Shown: positions 43,790-54,693, numbered from the stretch's first letter. The stretch: 64,000 nucleotides of DNA from Massospora cicadina (GCA_022478985.1 JAKSZP010002654.1:1-64000); one strand, 5' to 3'. Numbers and translations are program-made. The notes: generated by a model from the sequence alone, not told the origin.

Positions 43790-45180
43790 CCACTGACAGG
43801 TAAGATCTCTGTTTTCAATTTGTTGATTCTTTTATTACTAGCTGACTTGTATTGTCAGATGATTGACTCAAGTTTCTCTGAGTCCTCCGAGCTTAAAATT
43901 CCTATGACTGCATCATTGGCATATGCCAGAGCTTTCAGCAGTGGCTGCCCATGCACACCGATGCCTTCCAGCTCTGCCTCCGCCACCTGCAACACTGGGT
44001 CAAAAGCCAGGTTGTACAGCAGTGGGCTCATCAGGTCCCCTTGCCTCACCCCACATTGCGGTGAGATTTTGGCCAACTAGAACCTGGGGCCTAAAACTGA
44101 CATTTTAGTCACCATTGTTTGCTTCATTGCCCAGTTGAATTTTTGCAGCAGGTGCTTTCTCTACTTACAACGGTGTAGGTATGACCAGTCTACCCTGTCG
44201 TAAGCTTTCTGTTGGTCTAGGAATACTAATGCTCCACTAGAATTTGACTGGGTAATGTTGGCGACTGTATGGATGTTGTCCCAGATGCTCCTGCCAGGGA
44301 AAAATCCTTGTTGGTTTGTCAAGATCACATTCCTCCCAATGGTCCCTAGACGACGTGCCAGGATCTTTGAAAGCAGTTTGGAGTCAGAGTTTATCAGCGA
44401 GATTGGATGCCAATTGTCAAGCAAATGTGTGTCTCCATTCTTTTGAAGGAGAACCAGAAGGGCTTCATCCCCCCAGGCATGAGCTTGGTCTCATCCAAGC
44501 ATCTGTTAAGTGTGGCAAGGAGGATGTGGCTGAGGAGGTCTGGGAATGTTGCAATTAGTTCATATGGGATCCCGTCAGGTCCTGGGCTCTTCTGCTGGGG
44601 AAGGCTCTTGATTGCTGCGTTGAGTTCCTCCTTTGTTATTGGTGCTGTGACTGCCAACATGTCTAGGGTTGGGGGTGGCTCCACCCTTGCAAGGAAGGAC
44701 TTAATGTCCTGAGGTAAGGCGCCTTGTTTGAGTATAACTTTGTGTAGTATTCATGGGTTATGTCTGTAGCGCCTCTGGGGGAGCGTGCTATGGTACCATC
44801 TTGTGCAGCCAGAGCATCACATCGGGTTCAGGATTTCTGGGTGGTGAACTGATGCATGAAGATCTAGATGATTTTACACCCTCAGCCACCAATTTTTCTC
44901 CTGCCTGTAATATGAGCCGTTCCTGTGCTTACTTGCTGAAACCTTGGATCTCAAGAGTTAGCTGAACCCAAACTCTTGTCCAATTGGTGCTGTGGCCCGC
45001 TTGGGGGCATTCCTCTTGAGATGTGCTCATTGGTTAATCACCCTTTGGAGCGCCGATGCCTCAGCCGCGTGTCTCCTGGAGGATGTACATTTCATGGCAG
45101 CAACCATTTCAGCTTTCAGGCGTCCCCAGGTCTGGATTGGGTCCTCGCTGAGGGGGTCCTTCACATCACTAGCCAGGGTT
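43790..45180 (-). pseudogene. LINE ORF2: reverse transcriptase fingers and palm
   Basis: Blocks in order are ITKEELNAAIKSLPQQKSPG then PDGIPYELI (about 44620-44570), WHPISLINSDSKLLSKILAR (about 44415-44355), NQQGFFPGRSIWDNIH, LVFLDQQKAYDRVDWSYL (first Asp reads AYDRVDW), QCGVRQGDLMSPLLYNLAFD and the catalytic box as Y-A-N-D (43912-43923; one Asp changed to Asn). KRINKLKTEILPVSGTK ends the palm. The piece 45180-44690 links it to the endonuclease. Frameshifts near 44430, 44160 and 43800. The enzyme would copy LINE RNA at a nicked target. Confidence 0.9.
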
Positions 45181-45965
45181 CATACTGCTAACCAGTGGGC
45201 AAAGTTGGCATTAGTTACCATTTGTGGGTGAATCTTCTTCCATTTTGGGCATGGCTGTGCCTGTGACTCTGACCTCAAGGTAATCCTTACCAGCTGATGG
45301 TCTGAATGGGTGATACTAACTGTCTCAAAGTTTTTTACCATATACTTGAGGGTTGCTAGGATGCAGATTAGGTCGATATGTGTCATTGAGAGCAGCTCGC
45401 CCTCTCTGATGTGTGGCCTTGTCATGTGCTCAAGGGTTGGCACATCCTTTTGGTGTGCATCGATGACCCCTAATGCAGCCATGAGTGATTCAAGTTCCTG
45501 GTGTCTGCGAGGATGATCAATGTCTTGGGGCCATCTATCTGTGGCCCTTGTAAGCCAACAGTTCATGTCCCCTATGAGGAAGCTGTTTTCTGGTAGTGGT
45601 AAATTGGCCACCTCTTTGAAGAAGTTGGTGTGGTCGCTGGGGGTGTTTGGGGCATAAGTATTGACTAGGGTGTACTGATTTCCCTGCCAGGTGATCGTGA
45701 TCGCCAGGACTCTCTCCCCCTAGGTGATCAGTCAAGGATGTGATGGTGATGCCCCTGCCTGGTTTGATCACAAACCCGCAGAGGGTGGACCAATTTGAGA
45801 AGTTTAGGAGGAGCATCTGGGTCCACTCAGGCTCCTCCCCCTCAGCAGTGACTCTCCTGGATCGCCAGGATGTCATTTCGGAGGGTTTCACAGGTCCTGA
45901 ATTTTCTTGGCCCAGGATGTGGCGGCCTTCAGCCCTGCAATATTGAATGTCCCTATTGTAATCAG
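45180..45965 (-). pseudogene. LINE ORF2: APE-type endonuclease
   Basis: The start resembles FNIAGLKAATSW (about 45950-45910). Then VNTYAPNTPSDHTNFFKEVA (about 45660-45600), the catalytic GDMNCWL near 45570 and the end block THSDHQLVRITL (about 45320-45285) match the Asn, Asp and His positions of the exonuclease III-like fold. This domain nicks target DNA. Stops and a frame change occur at 45700-45900. The sequence continues into RT. Confidence 0.85.
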
Positions 45966-46189
45966 ATTGCCCAATCCGCCTTAATCAGATAGTTCTGGGC
46001 CATTTGACCCAGTTCTATCTCAATTCAAGAAATTTGAGCTTTGAGTACCCATTTGGGAGCTCTGCGCCACTGAGCTGAGCTGAACTGAGGCAGCGCTCAT
46101 TCTATCAGTAGCTGGGCCATCTTGAAAGTTTTTGTAACCCTTATTCTGAGAGTTTTTTGTTGATACTACAGGTAGGTGACTGGAGTTGT

Positions 46190-46475
46190 GAACTCTGGCC
46201 TGAACCAGTGCCAGTTCATTTCCTGCTCCTGTGGGCTGCATCTGTCCCTGTGTTGCCACCTGCATCTTCTGGTTTGCTGTCCCCTCCATCGACTCCTTGT
46301 GGGGTCTCTCTCAGGATCTCGAAATGGTTTGCATTTCCAATATTATTGGTTTCTGGGATCTTGTTCACTTTTTTTGCTTCCTCAGCCCTCGCTCTGGCCT
46401 CTGCTCATCTCTTCGATTTCTCCTCTGCTTTGTGTTGTTTTTCAGTGACCAGTTCAATGATCTGATACTCGCCAT
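46190..46475 (-). pseudogene. LINE ORF1, C-terminal part (right after the B1 insertion in minus-strand order)
   Basis: The minus-strand frame EYQIIELVTEKQHKAEEKSK, then ARARAEEAKKVNKIPETN, is a charged helical tail that ends in a stop near 46210. It continues the ORF1 cut at 53790; the frames differ by one base at the join. The frame 46289-46020 overlaps and probably leads towards ORF2. Confidence 0.65.
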
Positions 46476-46480
46476 GTCCT

Positions 46481-47902
46481 TTTAAGTCCCAGGGAACGTC
46501 CCCTGGCAGTAAATTGGGCCATCTTCCCATTCCTGAGTAAAAAGACACCAAAGAGGATGGCGGTATCTCTCATAACTCAGGGCAATCTTGCTCACGTAGT
46601 AGATGAGCGATGGGTAACAGCTCTTCCACTTCAGATCCCACCCCTGTACCCACACTCACCTCAGCAGAAATGTTATGGGAAATTATCAAAATCTGCGCCA
46701 AAATTGTCAAATTGAAATTGGCCAGATCTAATATAAGTGGCAATTTGGCAGATGCCCAAATCTCAAATTGCTGGGAAGGCATGAAGACTGAGGTATCAGA
46801 TGGAACGCCTGACAGTTCCAATTTGACCAATATTCTGATCAAACAAAGCACCCATCTACCAAAGTTGTTGAAAATCATCCTTGACAATCAGGCTAAAGCA
46901 TTGGGCGCCACCAATGAGGTTTTGAAGCCCCCAGTTGGCAATCCAGGTGTTGTAGCCAATGTGATGCCACTGACCAAATGAATGGTTCAGTGACCGAGCG
47001 CAGGTGGGTTGGGCGTCCTGAACCCATTCCCAACCAAATGGACCCGCCCCTATGTGGGGTGGCATTGGGGGATTCCCATCACTTATTGGGCCAAATGCCA
47101 TCATGACAACCATCGGAAATGTAACTGAGCCTTGGTTTATATGCTCAAGGTCAAACTGACAGCAACTCAGCCCTCCGCCAACTTTTGCGATGTCAGTTCT
47201 CAAGGAACAAACCCACCCATTCCTGAACAATTTGCTGGTCAGGTTGGAATTACAGGACCAGATCCCAGCTTGTCACTACCCCAATAAACCACTATTTAAT
47301 CAGTTGCATAGCACTGAGAAAATTGTTGGTCAATTTTCTTACTTTTCCTTCAAATAAAACTTTGCCAAAAAAACAAACAATTTTTTATTATCTTTCTGAC
47401 CGCATCCCTTATGACGTTTCCCTGGTGGACTGTCAGTCTGTATACTGGATGGGCTCTACTAGTACTCTTGGTCACAATGACTCCCTCCATCGTTGATTGG
47501 GTTCAGAGAGTCCAATATTTTTGGCTCTACAACCCCATTATTACTAACTTCTGGCAGCAATATATGTGGATCTTATGGCCGTATGTCCACCAATTGCAAG
47601 AGAGAATTCATCTCCTTGCCACCCCAGTTGAAATGGTCCCATATGCTGAGGACCTCATCGAGACTATCCCAGTTATCCCATCCCCTGCAGCAAGACCTCT
47701 TGGGTTGGGAGTGGTTCAGTGTGGTTCATCGTCAGGATTATACTTACCACTGTTCTGCACCAACAATTCATTGTTTCTCAATGCCCAGCTCCATATCAAG
47801 TCATTCAGTCAGCAATGCCTCTGGCATTCTGGCTTGCATTTTGGGTGCTTACGCATCCTGACTGGCAGGCCAGTCTAAACTTCTTCTGCCATTTCCATGA
47901 CA
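46481..47902 (+). repeat. 5' LTR of B1 (1422 bp): U3 46481-47324, R-U5 47325-47902
   Basis: It starts TTTAAGTCCC (TG changed to TT) and ends CCATGACA. U3 is nearly open for 166 codons, with one 1-nt deletion near 46650, ending at 46979-46981; the motif NLAHVVDERWVTA starts at 46584. A TATA-like TATTTAA (47293-47299) lies 32 bases before the predicted transcript start GTTGGTCAATT (47325-47335). ATG at 47411 opens a hydrophobic frame (MTFPWWTVSLYTGWALLVLL) of 155 codons, and a second frame crosses the LTR end. Confidence 0.9.
47293..47335 (+). promoter_or_regulatory. Predicted promoter and transcript start of B1
   Basis: TATTTAA is followed after 32 bases by GTTGGTCAATT. The start is inferred because these 11 bases are the exact complement of the primer-binding site. 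The motif is conserved in all four B LTRs (34315, 40056, 47325, and 53212 with one mismatch). Confidence 0.65.
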
Positions 47903-48960
47903 TAATTGACCAACCATTTTTTATATCCACTTCCGCCTTGTTCTTTGAAATGGGCGCCACAGTGTTTACTCTTTACCAAATGAATTTGCAAGCAGTAGTT
48001 TGCTGTTTGTTGTTTGTTTGGTCACTTTCTGACTTTAAGAGAAGTATCCGCTCTACCTTGGGAAATCTTCTTCAAGCCACCCAAGCTGCACAGATTGCGT
48101 CTCCTCCTCCTTCCTCTAGCCTAGAGGGAAGATCAAGTGTCCACTCCCAGGAGATCACCAATCAAGTTCTCGATGTGCTCACTGAAGTGCAAATGCATAC
48201 AGCAATTGCACTTAATAACGCTTCTGCATTATCTCATGCCCAACATGGGCTCGCGTTGTTAGATGCTGTGGATGGGGGATGCCCACCATTGAGTTAGAGG
48301 TCTTTTGCGCTCTTCCTCACAAGCAGAAACTCCACCCCACTGATGGCTGTTGTTTCAGCCACCCTGAAACCCCCTGTGTCCCAAAAAGACCACTTATTAA
48401 GACTGTTCTATGCCATGGCTGAAGCCCCTAGCTAGGTTTCTTTGATTTCTACCTTTTGTTAACTGGCCCCACATTGGGCCTATCTATTGATATGCTTCAG
48501 GCAGTCTTTAGATTGGGCTTAGATTTGGGTTCCGCTCATCACAAGGTCTGGTCTACCATCTAAGGATCAGTAGATCAAATATGTGCCTCCGCAATCACCA
48601 TCAACGCCTTACCCCATCATGTTACCCGTTATCAGAAGGCGAATTTCTTGATTGGATTACCCAAAGTAGACGCAGATGACGCGCCTATCTCCAAGTTAGC
48701 TGTAGACTTGGGTACTGATCTTGCATAACCCCCAAGTCCAAGTTGGTGGGCACAGAGTTAACTATTAATGATTCTGTTCAAGCCCAGATGGAGGAAGTCG
48801 TTTCCCCCACCCTCATACTTCCAATTTTTGCTCTGGAAAAGGACCCTGACCTTACCCCTGATATGCCCGTTATTTCTTCAGTCGCAAATGAGTCAGTCAG
48901 ATCTTGCAATAAACAAAACTTCGCTTATTTTTTTGTGCCTATGAAGATCAGTGACTTATT
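47411..48960 (+). pseudogene. B1 gag, beginning in the LTR
   Basis: The ATG at 47411 lies 86 bases after the predicted transcript start. It opens a hydrophobic frame (SIVDWVQRVQYFWLYNPIIT; PYVHQLQERIHLLATPVEMV). A one-base shift near 47700, shared by both LTRs, leads to the frame 47719-48297 (SAMPLAFWLAFWVLTHPDWQ), which crosses the LTR end and reads the primer-binding site as IIDQP. A helical part follows (EITNQVLDVLTEVQMHTAIA), then broken pieces such as LSIDMLQAVFRLGLDLGSAH to about 48720. No zinc knuckle is visible. B2 supports the same N-terminal frame. Confidence 0.7.
47904..47914 (+). promoter_or_regulatory. Self-priming primer-binding site of B1
   Basis: AATTGACCAAC starts two bases after the LTR and is fully complementary to 47325-47335. 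The Tf1/sushi group of fungal and fish retrotransposons uses the same logic, with the mRNA 5' end folding back as primer. It also lies within a translated frame (IIDQP). Confidence 0.85.
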
Positions 48961-49246
48961 GAATCATGTCTCCTTTGAAGCTCTGGTGGATACTGGAGCT
49001 GCGGGGAACTTTATGTGTGTTGAGTTGGTGCAACAATTAGAAACTGGAAATGGATGCGGGCTCCTCAGTAATGGTGGCCTCATCTTCTTATCAGTCCTCA
49101 TATGTCATTCGCCGACCAATACCATTTTCAATCCACCAGTGCAGCTTCTGCAATCGTTTCTTGGCTATTCCAAACTTGGTGTTTCCAGTGATCTTAGGTG
49201 TGGGGTGGTGGCTCTGACAACATGTGAAGATTCACTTGGAGTCTAA
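48743..49246 (+). pseudogene. B1 aspartic protease
   Basis: An open frame of 167 codons contains VSFEALVDTGAAGNFMCVEL with the intact active site DTGA (48989-49000). The N-terminal part includes VVSPTLILPIFALEKDPDL and matches the spacer before protease in B2. It ends in a frameshifted stretch where B2 reads VMVASSASQTS. This is the only B-family protease with all active-site residues. Confidence 0.82.
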
Positions 49247-50680
49247 TACGTTGTTGTTTGCCAATGATCATTCAGAGGGAGAATTCCCTCTGATTGACAC
49301 CCTCAAGAAGATATAAGGAACCAGCTCTATCACTATTCTGGTCACTTCTGCGGGAATTCCAGCCAATTTCCCTGAAAGTTTAATGTGATATCAGAGAATC
49401 TTTGACATGGAAAAGGCGGATCATCTGCCTAAACACACTAGGTATGATTGTGGGTTTTGAACAACCGTGGAGTTGGTGAACATCAACTGTCCGTTGTATC
49501 CCCATACAGCGGAGGAAGAATTTGCACTCAATACTTGGTTGGTCAATATGTTGAAAAAAGTTGGCTGTTCAAAGAGACCTCACCCGTCGCCTCCCCCATT
49601 GTCTTTGCCAGAAAAGTAGATGGTTCTCTCCGTCCCTGCATGGCGTACAGCCATCTGAATAAAATAACAGTTTCTGATCCCTACCCATTGCCTCTGAAGC
49701 AGACAATCAGCCAGGCAATTGCCAAATCCCGAGTGTTCTCTAAGCTGGATCTGGTGAACGCCTTCAACCAAATTTGGGTAATGGAAGGGCAATAATAGTT
49801 AACTGCAATCCAGAAAAAGTGAGCCATTTTTCAATTTCATATAATGCCCTTCAGGATGAAGAATGCTCCCGCTACATTTCAATGGATGATTGACAATGTA
49901 CTGGGTGACCTCCAGTTTACCTGTGCAATTGCATAAATTGATGATATCCTGGTTCACTCCCCAACTCCCAAACAACATGCTACAGACTTGGAAGCAGTGG
50001 TGGTCGCCTTGCATAAAGCCGAATTGTTTCTCAAAGCTTCCAAGTATGGGTTTTATAAGGAGGAGGTTACTTTCCTCGGGAACCTGGTTCTCAAAGATGG
50101 CTATACAATCCCTCCCAACAAGTTAGATGCAATCCAAGAATGGCCAACTCCAACTATGCAGAAACAGCTTTGGAGTTTCTTTGGAACCATCATTTTTCTA
50201 GAAAAAAATTCCCCAGCACTTTCCCAGTTGGCCACACTTCTCCACCCCCTTACTGGGAAAAATGTACCATTTTGTTGGACGCCCAAATGCCAGCAGGCGT
50301 TCAAATCAATCAAGGAGGTGTTCGTGTCTCCGCCCATTTTGAAACACGCCTATCCCACTAAACTGTATATTGTTGCATGTGATGCCTCAGCGGTAGCAGT
50401 GGGAGCAGTGTTGCTTAAGGAGCACGATGGTCTTGAACATCTGGTCACTTACTTTTCCCAAAAGTTCACAGCCACAGAGCAGTCTTGGGCCCTTTACAAC
50501 AAGGAATTGGCAGCTGTTGCATGGGCATTAACTCATTGGCGGTATCTGTTGCAGAGTGCTCGCCATGAATTAACAGTCTGCACGGATCACCAGGCCCTTT
50601 TGTATTTTTGCAAACCCCAAAAATTGATGCATTGGCAGGCCCATACCTATTGGGACCTGTGCTGTTTTAACTTTAAATAA
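49247..50680 (+). pseudogene. B1 reverse transcriptase and RNase H
   Basis: The first RT part (49448-49795) has KETSPVASPIVFARKVDGSL, then KITVSDPYPLPLKQ and FSKLDLVNAFNQIW (first Asp). A stop (TAA at 49793-49795) precedes FHIMPFRMKNAPATFQWMID. The catalytic box is stop-I-D-D (49934-49945, Tyr codon now TAA; both Asp present). The long open frame 49988-50680 covers the thumb (EVTFLGNLVLKDGYTIPPNK) and a nearly complete RNase H (YIVACDASAVAVGAVLLKEH, YNKELAAVAWALTHW, TVCTDHQALLYF). Only a few point changes separate it from an open gene. Confidence 0.9.
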
Positions 50681-50689
50681 AAATTCTTT

Positions 50690-51968
50690 AAAGGTGCGCT
50701 CAATGTACTTCCCAATTTCCTAAGCCACAGTCCCACCCACTGTCCCTCAGAGCCAGAAAAAGTGGATCTTGTTACCATAATTCCTGCCACTCAGATCCTG
50801 TCAATCGTTCCCCCCATTGTTTCATCCATCACTTTGGCTCTTGACGCCCTGCAAGTGGCTCAGGTTTTAGCTGATCATTTGGCCTGCCCTGAGGGCGTGG
50901 AGTTGGTCGAGCACTTGGTTCATTTGAGTCACGAACGCTCCCTATACTCCTTAGAAGAGGGTCTCATTTACTTCTATTCTTGCATTTGGGTTCCCCCCTC
51001 CTTCTGATCGGAGGTATTCCGCGCACATCATGATCCAATACAGTCAGACATCCTGGTAACAAGAAATGCAAAAATTGATTAAGCGAACCTTTATTTGGGT
51101 TGGTCTGTCAAAAGAGGTCCCAGCTTGGATCGCCAATTGTGTTACTTGCGCTAGGGCCAAGTCAAATTGCTCTGGAAAAAATAGCCTCCTGCACCCCTTA
51201 CAGCAAGCGGAGGGCCCATGGGCCTCGGTGTCCATGGACTTTATCGTTGAACTCCCCTGTTCTAATGGGTTCACAGCAGTGATGGCAATGGTGGATCATT
51301 TCACAAAATTTTACCTTTTTATACCTTGTACTTCCACAATTACATCAGAATAAACTGCCCGTCTTTTTGTACACCATGTGTTTTCAATGTTCAGTCTTTC
51401 CCAGGAGATCATTAGTGACTGGGGTTCACAGTTTACCGCGCGGTTTTGGAGTGAGCTCCTATTGATCCTGAAAATATCCCCCTGTCGATCCACGGCATAT
51501 CACCCTCAGTCCAATGGTCAGACCGAGTGGGTCAATCAAGTCCTCAAACTATACCTGCGTTGCTATGCTGAGGATACTTGGGCCGGTGACTTGCCCCTCA
51601 CTCAATTTGCTTACAATAATAGGACCCACGCATCCATGGGGTTTTCCCCATATGAAGCAACGTTGGGTTATAATCCTTCATTTTTTGTTGGGCTGTGCTT
51701 GCAGCCTGAGGTTCAAGCAGCCGCAAATCACGCCGCCCACATCAGATCAACTCAAGCTTTAGTACAGGAACACCTTACCAAAGCCATTGATGACTACAAG
51801 CAGTTTGCAGATTGTAAGTGTCTTCTGGGTCATGATTTTACTGTGGGTTCCTACGTTATGCTCAATACCCATCATTTGAAAATTCATAACACATCCCACA
51901 AATTCTCCTGTATACGCTTGGGCCCCCATTTAGTAAGAGAGTATTGGGTTATGGGGCATTTTGACTGA
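50690..51968 (+). pseudogene. B1 integrase
   Basis: After a spacer (50762-51007) the zinc-binding end reads LIKRTFIWVGLSKEVPAWIA then NCVTCARAKSNCSG. The core shows VSMDFIVELPCSNGFTAVMA (first Asp, about 51238), EIISDWGSQFTARFW (second Asp, about 51417) and AYHPQSNGQTEWVNQVLK (Glu, about 51524). The last 197 codons (51378-51968) are open, including the C-terminal GSYVMLNTHHLKI. A stop at 51351-51353 separates the two halves. It would integrate the cDNA. Confidence 0.88.
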
Positions 51969-52364
51969 AGCTTCCTGCACATTGGAAGCAGCACCCTGTT
52001 TTTCATGTTTCCCAGCTGTCGCCCTTCAATGGTGCAATTCCCACAGAACTGGAACTGATCATCATTGATAATGAGGAAGAAGACAAGGTAGAGGCTATCC
52101 TGGCATCCTGGAAATCGTGACATTCCGTCCAATATCTAGTGGCCTGGAAAGGGTATCTGGCCTATAAGAATAGTTGGGTCAAGGCGCGTGATTGCGCGAA
52201 TTGCATGGACTTGGTTGAGGCATTCCATATATCCCACCCCAAGGCTCCTCGCCCCCCAGAAAGTTGTGACAATTATGGCTATCAAGTTACCCAAGGCCCA
52301 CAAGAATTTGGCTCTGGTGCAGTTTCCCAGTGGTGGTGCCCTTCCTTTGGAAAAAAGGAAAGGG
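51969..52364 (+). pseudogene. B1 pol C-terminus with chromodomain and polypurine tract
   Basis: The pieces QQHPVFHVSQLSPFNGAIPT, EDKVEAILASWKS and QYLVAWKGYLAYKNSWVKAR (about 52080-52195) form the chromodomain, with VEAFHISHPKAPRPP after it. LPKAHKNLALVQF follows in another frame and ends at a TAA just before the LTR. The purine tract is 52349-52364 (GGAAAAAAGGAAAGGG). One extra G in this tract compared with B2 decides whether pol stops or continues into U3. Confidence 0.85.
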
Positions 52365-52881
52365 TAATGTAAGTCCCGGGGAATGTCCCCTGGTGGTTGA
52401 TCAGGCCATCTTCCCGTTCCTGAGTAAAAAGACACTGAAGAGGATGGTGGTACCTCTCATTACTCAGGGCGATCTCGCTCAAATAGTAGATGAGCGATGG
52501 GTAACAGCTCTTCCGCTTCAGATCCCACCCCCTGTACCCACACTCACCTCAGCAGAACTGTTATGGGAAATTAGCAAAATCTATGCCAAAATTGTTGAAT
52601 TAAAATTGGCCAGATCTAATTTGAGTGGCAATCTGGCCAATGCCCAAATCTCAAATGGCCAGGAAGGCATGAAGACTGAAGTATCAGCCAAAATTCCTGA
52701 CAGTTCCAATTTGACTTATATGCTGATCAAACAAAGCACCCTTCTACCAAAGTTGTCAAGGATCATCCTTGACAATCAGGCTATAGCATCAGGCACCACT
52801 GACAAGGGTTTGAAGCCCTCAGTTGGCAATTTAGGCGTTGCAGCTGATGTGATGCCACTGACTGAACGAATGGTTCAGTGA
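52330..52881 (+). other. Open frame running from the pol end into U3 of the B1 3' LTR
   Basis: 183 codons without a stop, of which about 170 lie within the LTR. They include ITQGDLAQIVDERWVTALPL, PPPVPTLTSAELLWEISKI and KSTLLPKL-like helical stretches. The other B LTRs keep the same frame open over most of its length with mainly codon-neutral differences. It has no known domain. It is either a C-terminal Pol extension or a separate small gene. Confidence 0.65.
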
Positions 52882-53789
52882 CTGAGTGCGGGTGGGTTGG
52901 GCGTCCTGAACCCATTCCCAACCAAATGGACCCACCCCTATGTGGGGTGGCCTTGGGGATTCCCGTCGCTCGTTGGGCCAAACGCCATCCCACCAACTAT
53001 TGGAAATGTAACTGAGCCTTGGTTCAGATATTTGAGGTCAAACTGACAGTGACTCAGCCCACCGCCAAATTTTATGATGTCAGCTCTTAAGGAACAAACC
53101 TGCCCATTCCTGAACAATTCGCCAGTCAGGTCAAAATTGTTGGACCCAATCCTGGCTTGTCACTACCCCAATAAACCACTATTTAATCAGCTGCATAGCA
53201 TTGAAAAAATTGCTGGTCAATTTTCTTACTTTTCCTTTAAAATGAAATTTTGCCAAAAATCAAACAATTTTTTATTATCTCTTCTGACTGCATCCCTGAT
53301 GGCGTTTCCCTAGTGGCCCATCGGTCCATATACTGGATGGGCTCTACCAGTACTATTGGTCACTATGGCTCCCTCCATCGTTGATTGGGTTCAGCGAGTC
53401 CAATATTTTTGGCTCTACAACCCCATTATTACTAACTTCCAGCAGCAATATACAGGGATCTTGCAGCCGTATGTCCACCAATTGCAAGAGAGAATTCATC
53501 TCCTTGCTGCCCCAGTTGAAATGGTCCCATATGCTGAGGACCTCATTGAGACTATCTCAGTTATCCCACCCTCTGCAGCGGACCTCCTGGGTCAGGAGTG
53601 GGTTCAGTGTGGTTCGTTGTCAGGATCATACTTACCATTGTTCTGCACCAACAATTTGTTGTTTCCCAATGCCCAGCTCCATATCAAGCTGTTCAGTCAG
53701 CAATGCCTCTGGCATTCTGGCTTGCATTTTGGGTGCTTATGCATCCTGACTGGCGGCCAGTCTAAACTTCTTCTGCTGTCTCCATGACA
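52368..53789 (+). repeat. 3' LTR of B1 (1422 bp)
   Basis: From TGTAAGTCCC to CCATGACA, partner of 46481-47902. Transcript-start motif at 53212-53222 with one mismatch (GCTGGTCAATT). The ATG for the U5 frame is at 53299; a TAG follows four codons later, where the 5' LTR has TGG. Confidence 0.92.
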
Positions 53790-53790
53790 G

Positions 53791-54693
53791 TTCTTCTCAG
53801 TTGAATTGGGTGTTGCCACCTGAAGTTTACCAAAATATTCATCATTTTCGTCCATTTCCTCAGGGTCTTCCTCCTCCTGCTGCTTGCCTACAGCAGGGCA
53901 TGCATGGGCCCGATGCCCAAGCGCCTGGCAGTGCTGGCAGATGGGAGGAGCCTTCTCTGGGGTGACTTTAAAGGGGTCAGATGCTTGTCCCTCCAGCAAG
54001 ATGAACTGTGCAACATGTGGGATCAGGTTGGGGTCCGCTTCTACTTCAGGATTGGGGTCAATAACTGTGATCACCTTTCCGCTGCAGAGTTCTGGCATGA
54101 GGTGGAAGCGCTGCAGCTCAAACTGCTACACTCTTCCATACTCCTCAAGGCCTTTGACTAGCTCCAATTTGATGAAGTCATGGGGGAGATCCGTTGGGAG
54201 AACTTTGAAGGAGATGAAAAAGTCATTATCATTGTTCCAGTGGGTATGGTGCACCTTGATGCGGTGGGGCACACCTTTGACAGTACTATATAATGACCTT
54301 TGCCATGGCATCTTCCTGCTCTGCCATGGTGAAGCCAATATCTACAAATGCTTGACAGAATTCTTGCTTAATAAAAACAGCATTTTTGAAATAAATTTTT
54401 CTTTTTTCTGTGATTGCCAACAAGATCTCTGGGTGTTTGACCCCAAAGTTCAATCTAACCCCATGCTTAATGGGGGAGAAGGGGAGTGAATGGCAGATAT
54501 TATTATAAAGCATATGCTGGTGCAGCATTTTCAAGTACCTTTTGGTAGGGACTTTCATCTGTCGTTTGGTCTGGTTTGCATGGCTTACCAGGAGCTCCTT
54601 GTGGGAGCGTTTGATGCCCTTGGGGAATGACATGTTGGTGAAATTACCACCCTTTGCAATGTTTGCCCAGGACTTCTGATTGGAGTAGTGCAT
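53791..54693 (-). pseudogene. LINE ORF1, N-terminal and central part
   Basis: RNA-binding protein of the LINE particle. The ATG at 54693 starts MHYSNQKSWANIAKGGNFT. A central RNA-recognition-like part follows (HWNNDNDFFISFKVLPTDLP, about 54245-54180). The zinc knuckle is at 53898-53939 (C-x2-C-x4-H-x4-C, CQHCQALGHRAHAC), followed by an acidic stretch (EEEDPEEMDENDEYF). The frame is shifted near 54290 and 54110. It is cut at 53790 by B1 and goes on at 46475. Confidence 0.85.

Larger units (their letters stand above)
46481..53789 (+). mobile_element. Element B1: full-length chromodomain Ty3/gypsy retrotransposon inserted in LINE ORF1
   Basis: 7309 bp with two LTRs of exactly 1422 bp. Flanks are GTCCT (46476-46480) and GTTCT (53790-53794), a 5-bp duplication with one transition. 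The order is LTR, self-priming site, gag, protease, RT, RNase H, integrase, GPY/F, chromodomain, purine tract, LTR. It is the most complete B-family copy. All genes carry a few breaks, so this copy is not autonomous. Confidence 0.93.

Noticed and set aside
45310..45516. Plus-strand open frames across 41.8-46.5 kb (for example 41858-42064, 44407-44712, 46157-46465)
   Set aside because: They overlap the minus-strand LINE ORFs, whose protein motifs are clear. They have no motif and are antisense shadows.
47411..47878. Hydrophobic LTR frame as an env-like gene
   Set aside because: It precedes gag rather than following pol and has no signal-peptide/fusion/TM order of an envelope protein. It is better explained as an LTR-encoded N-terminal part.
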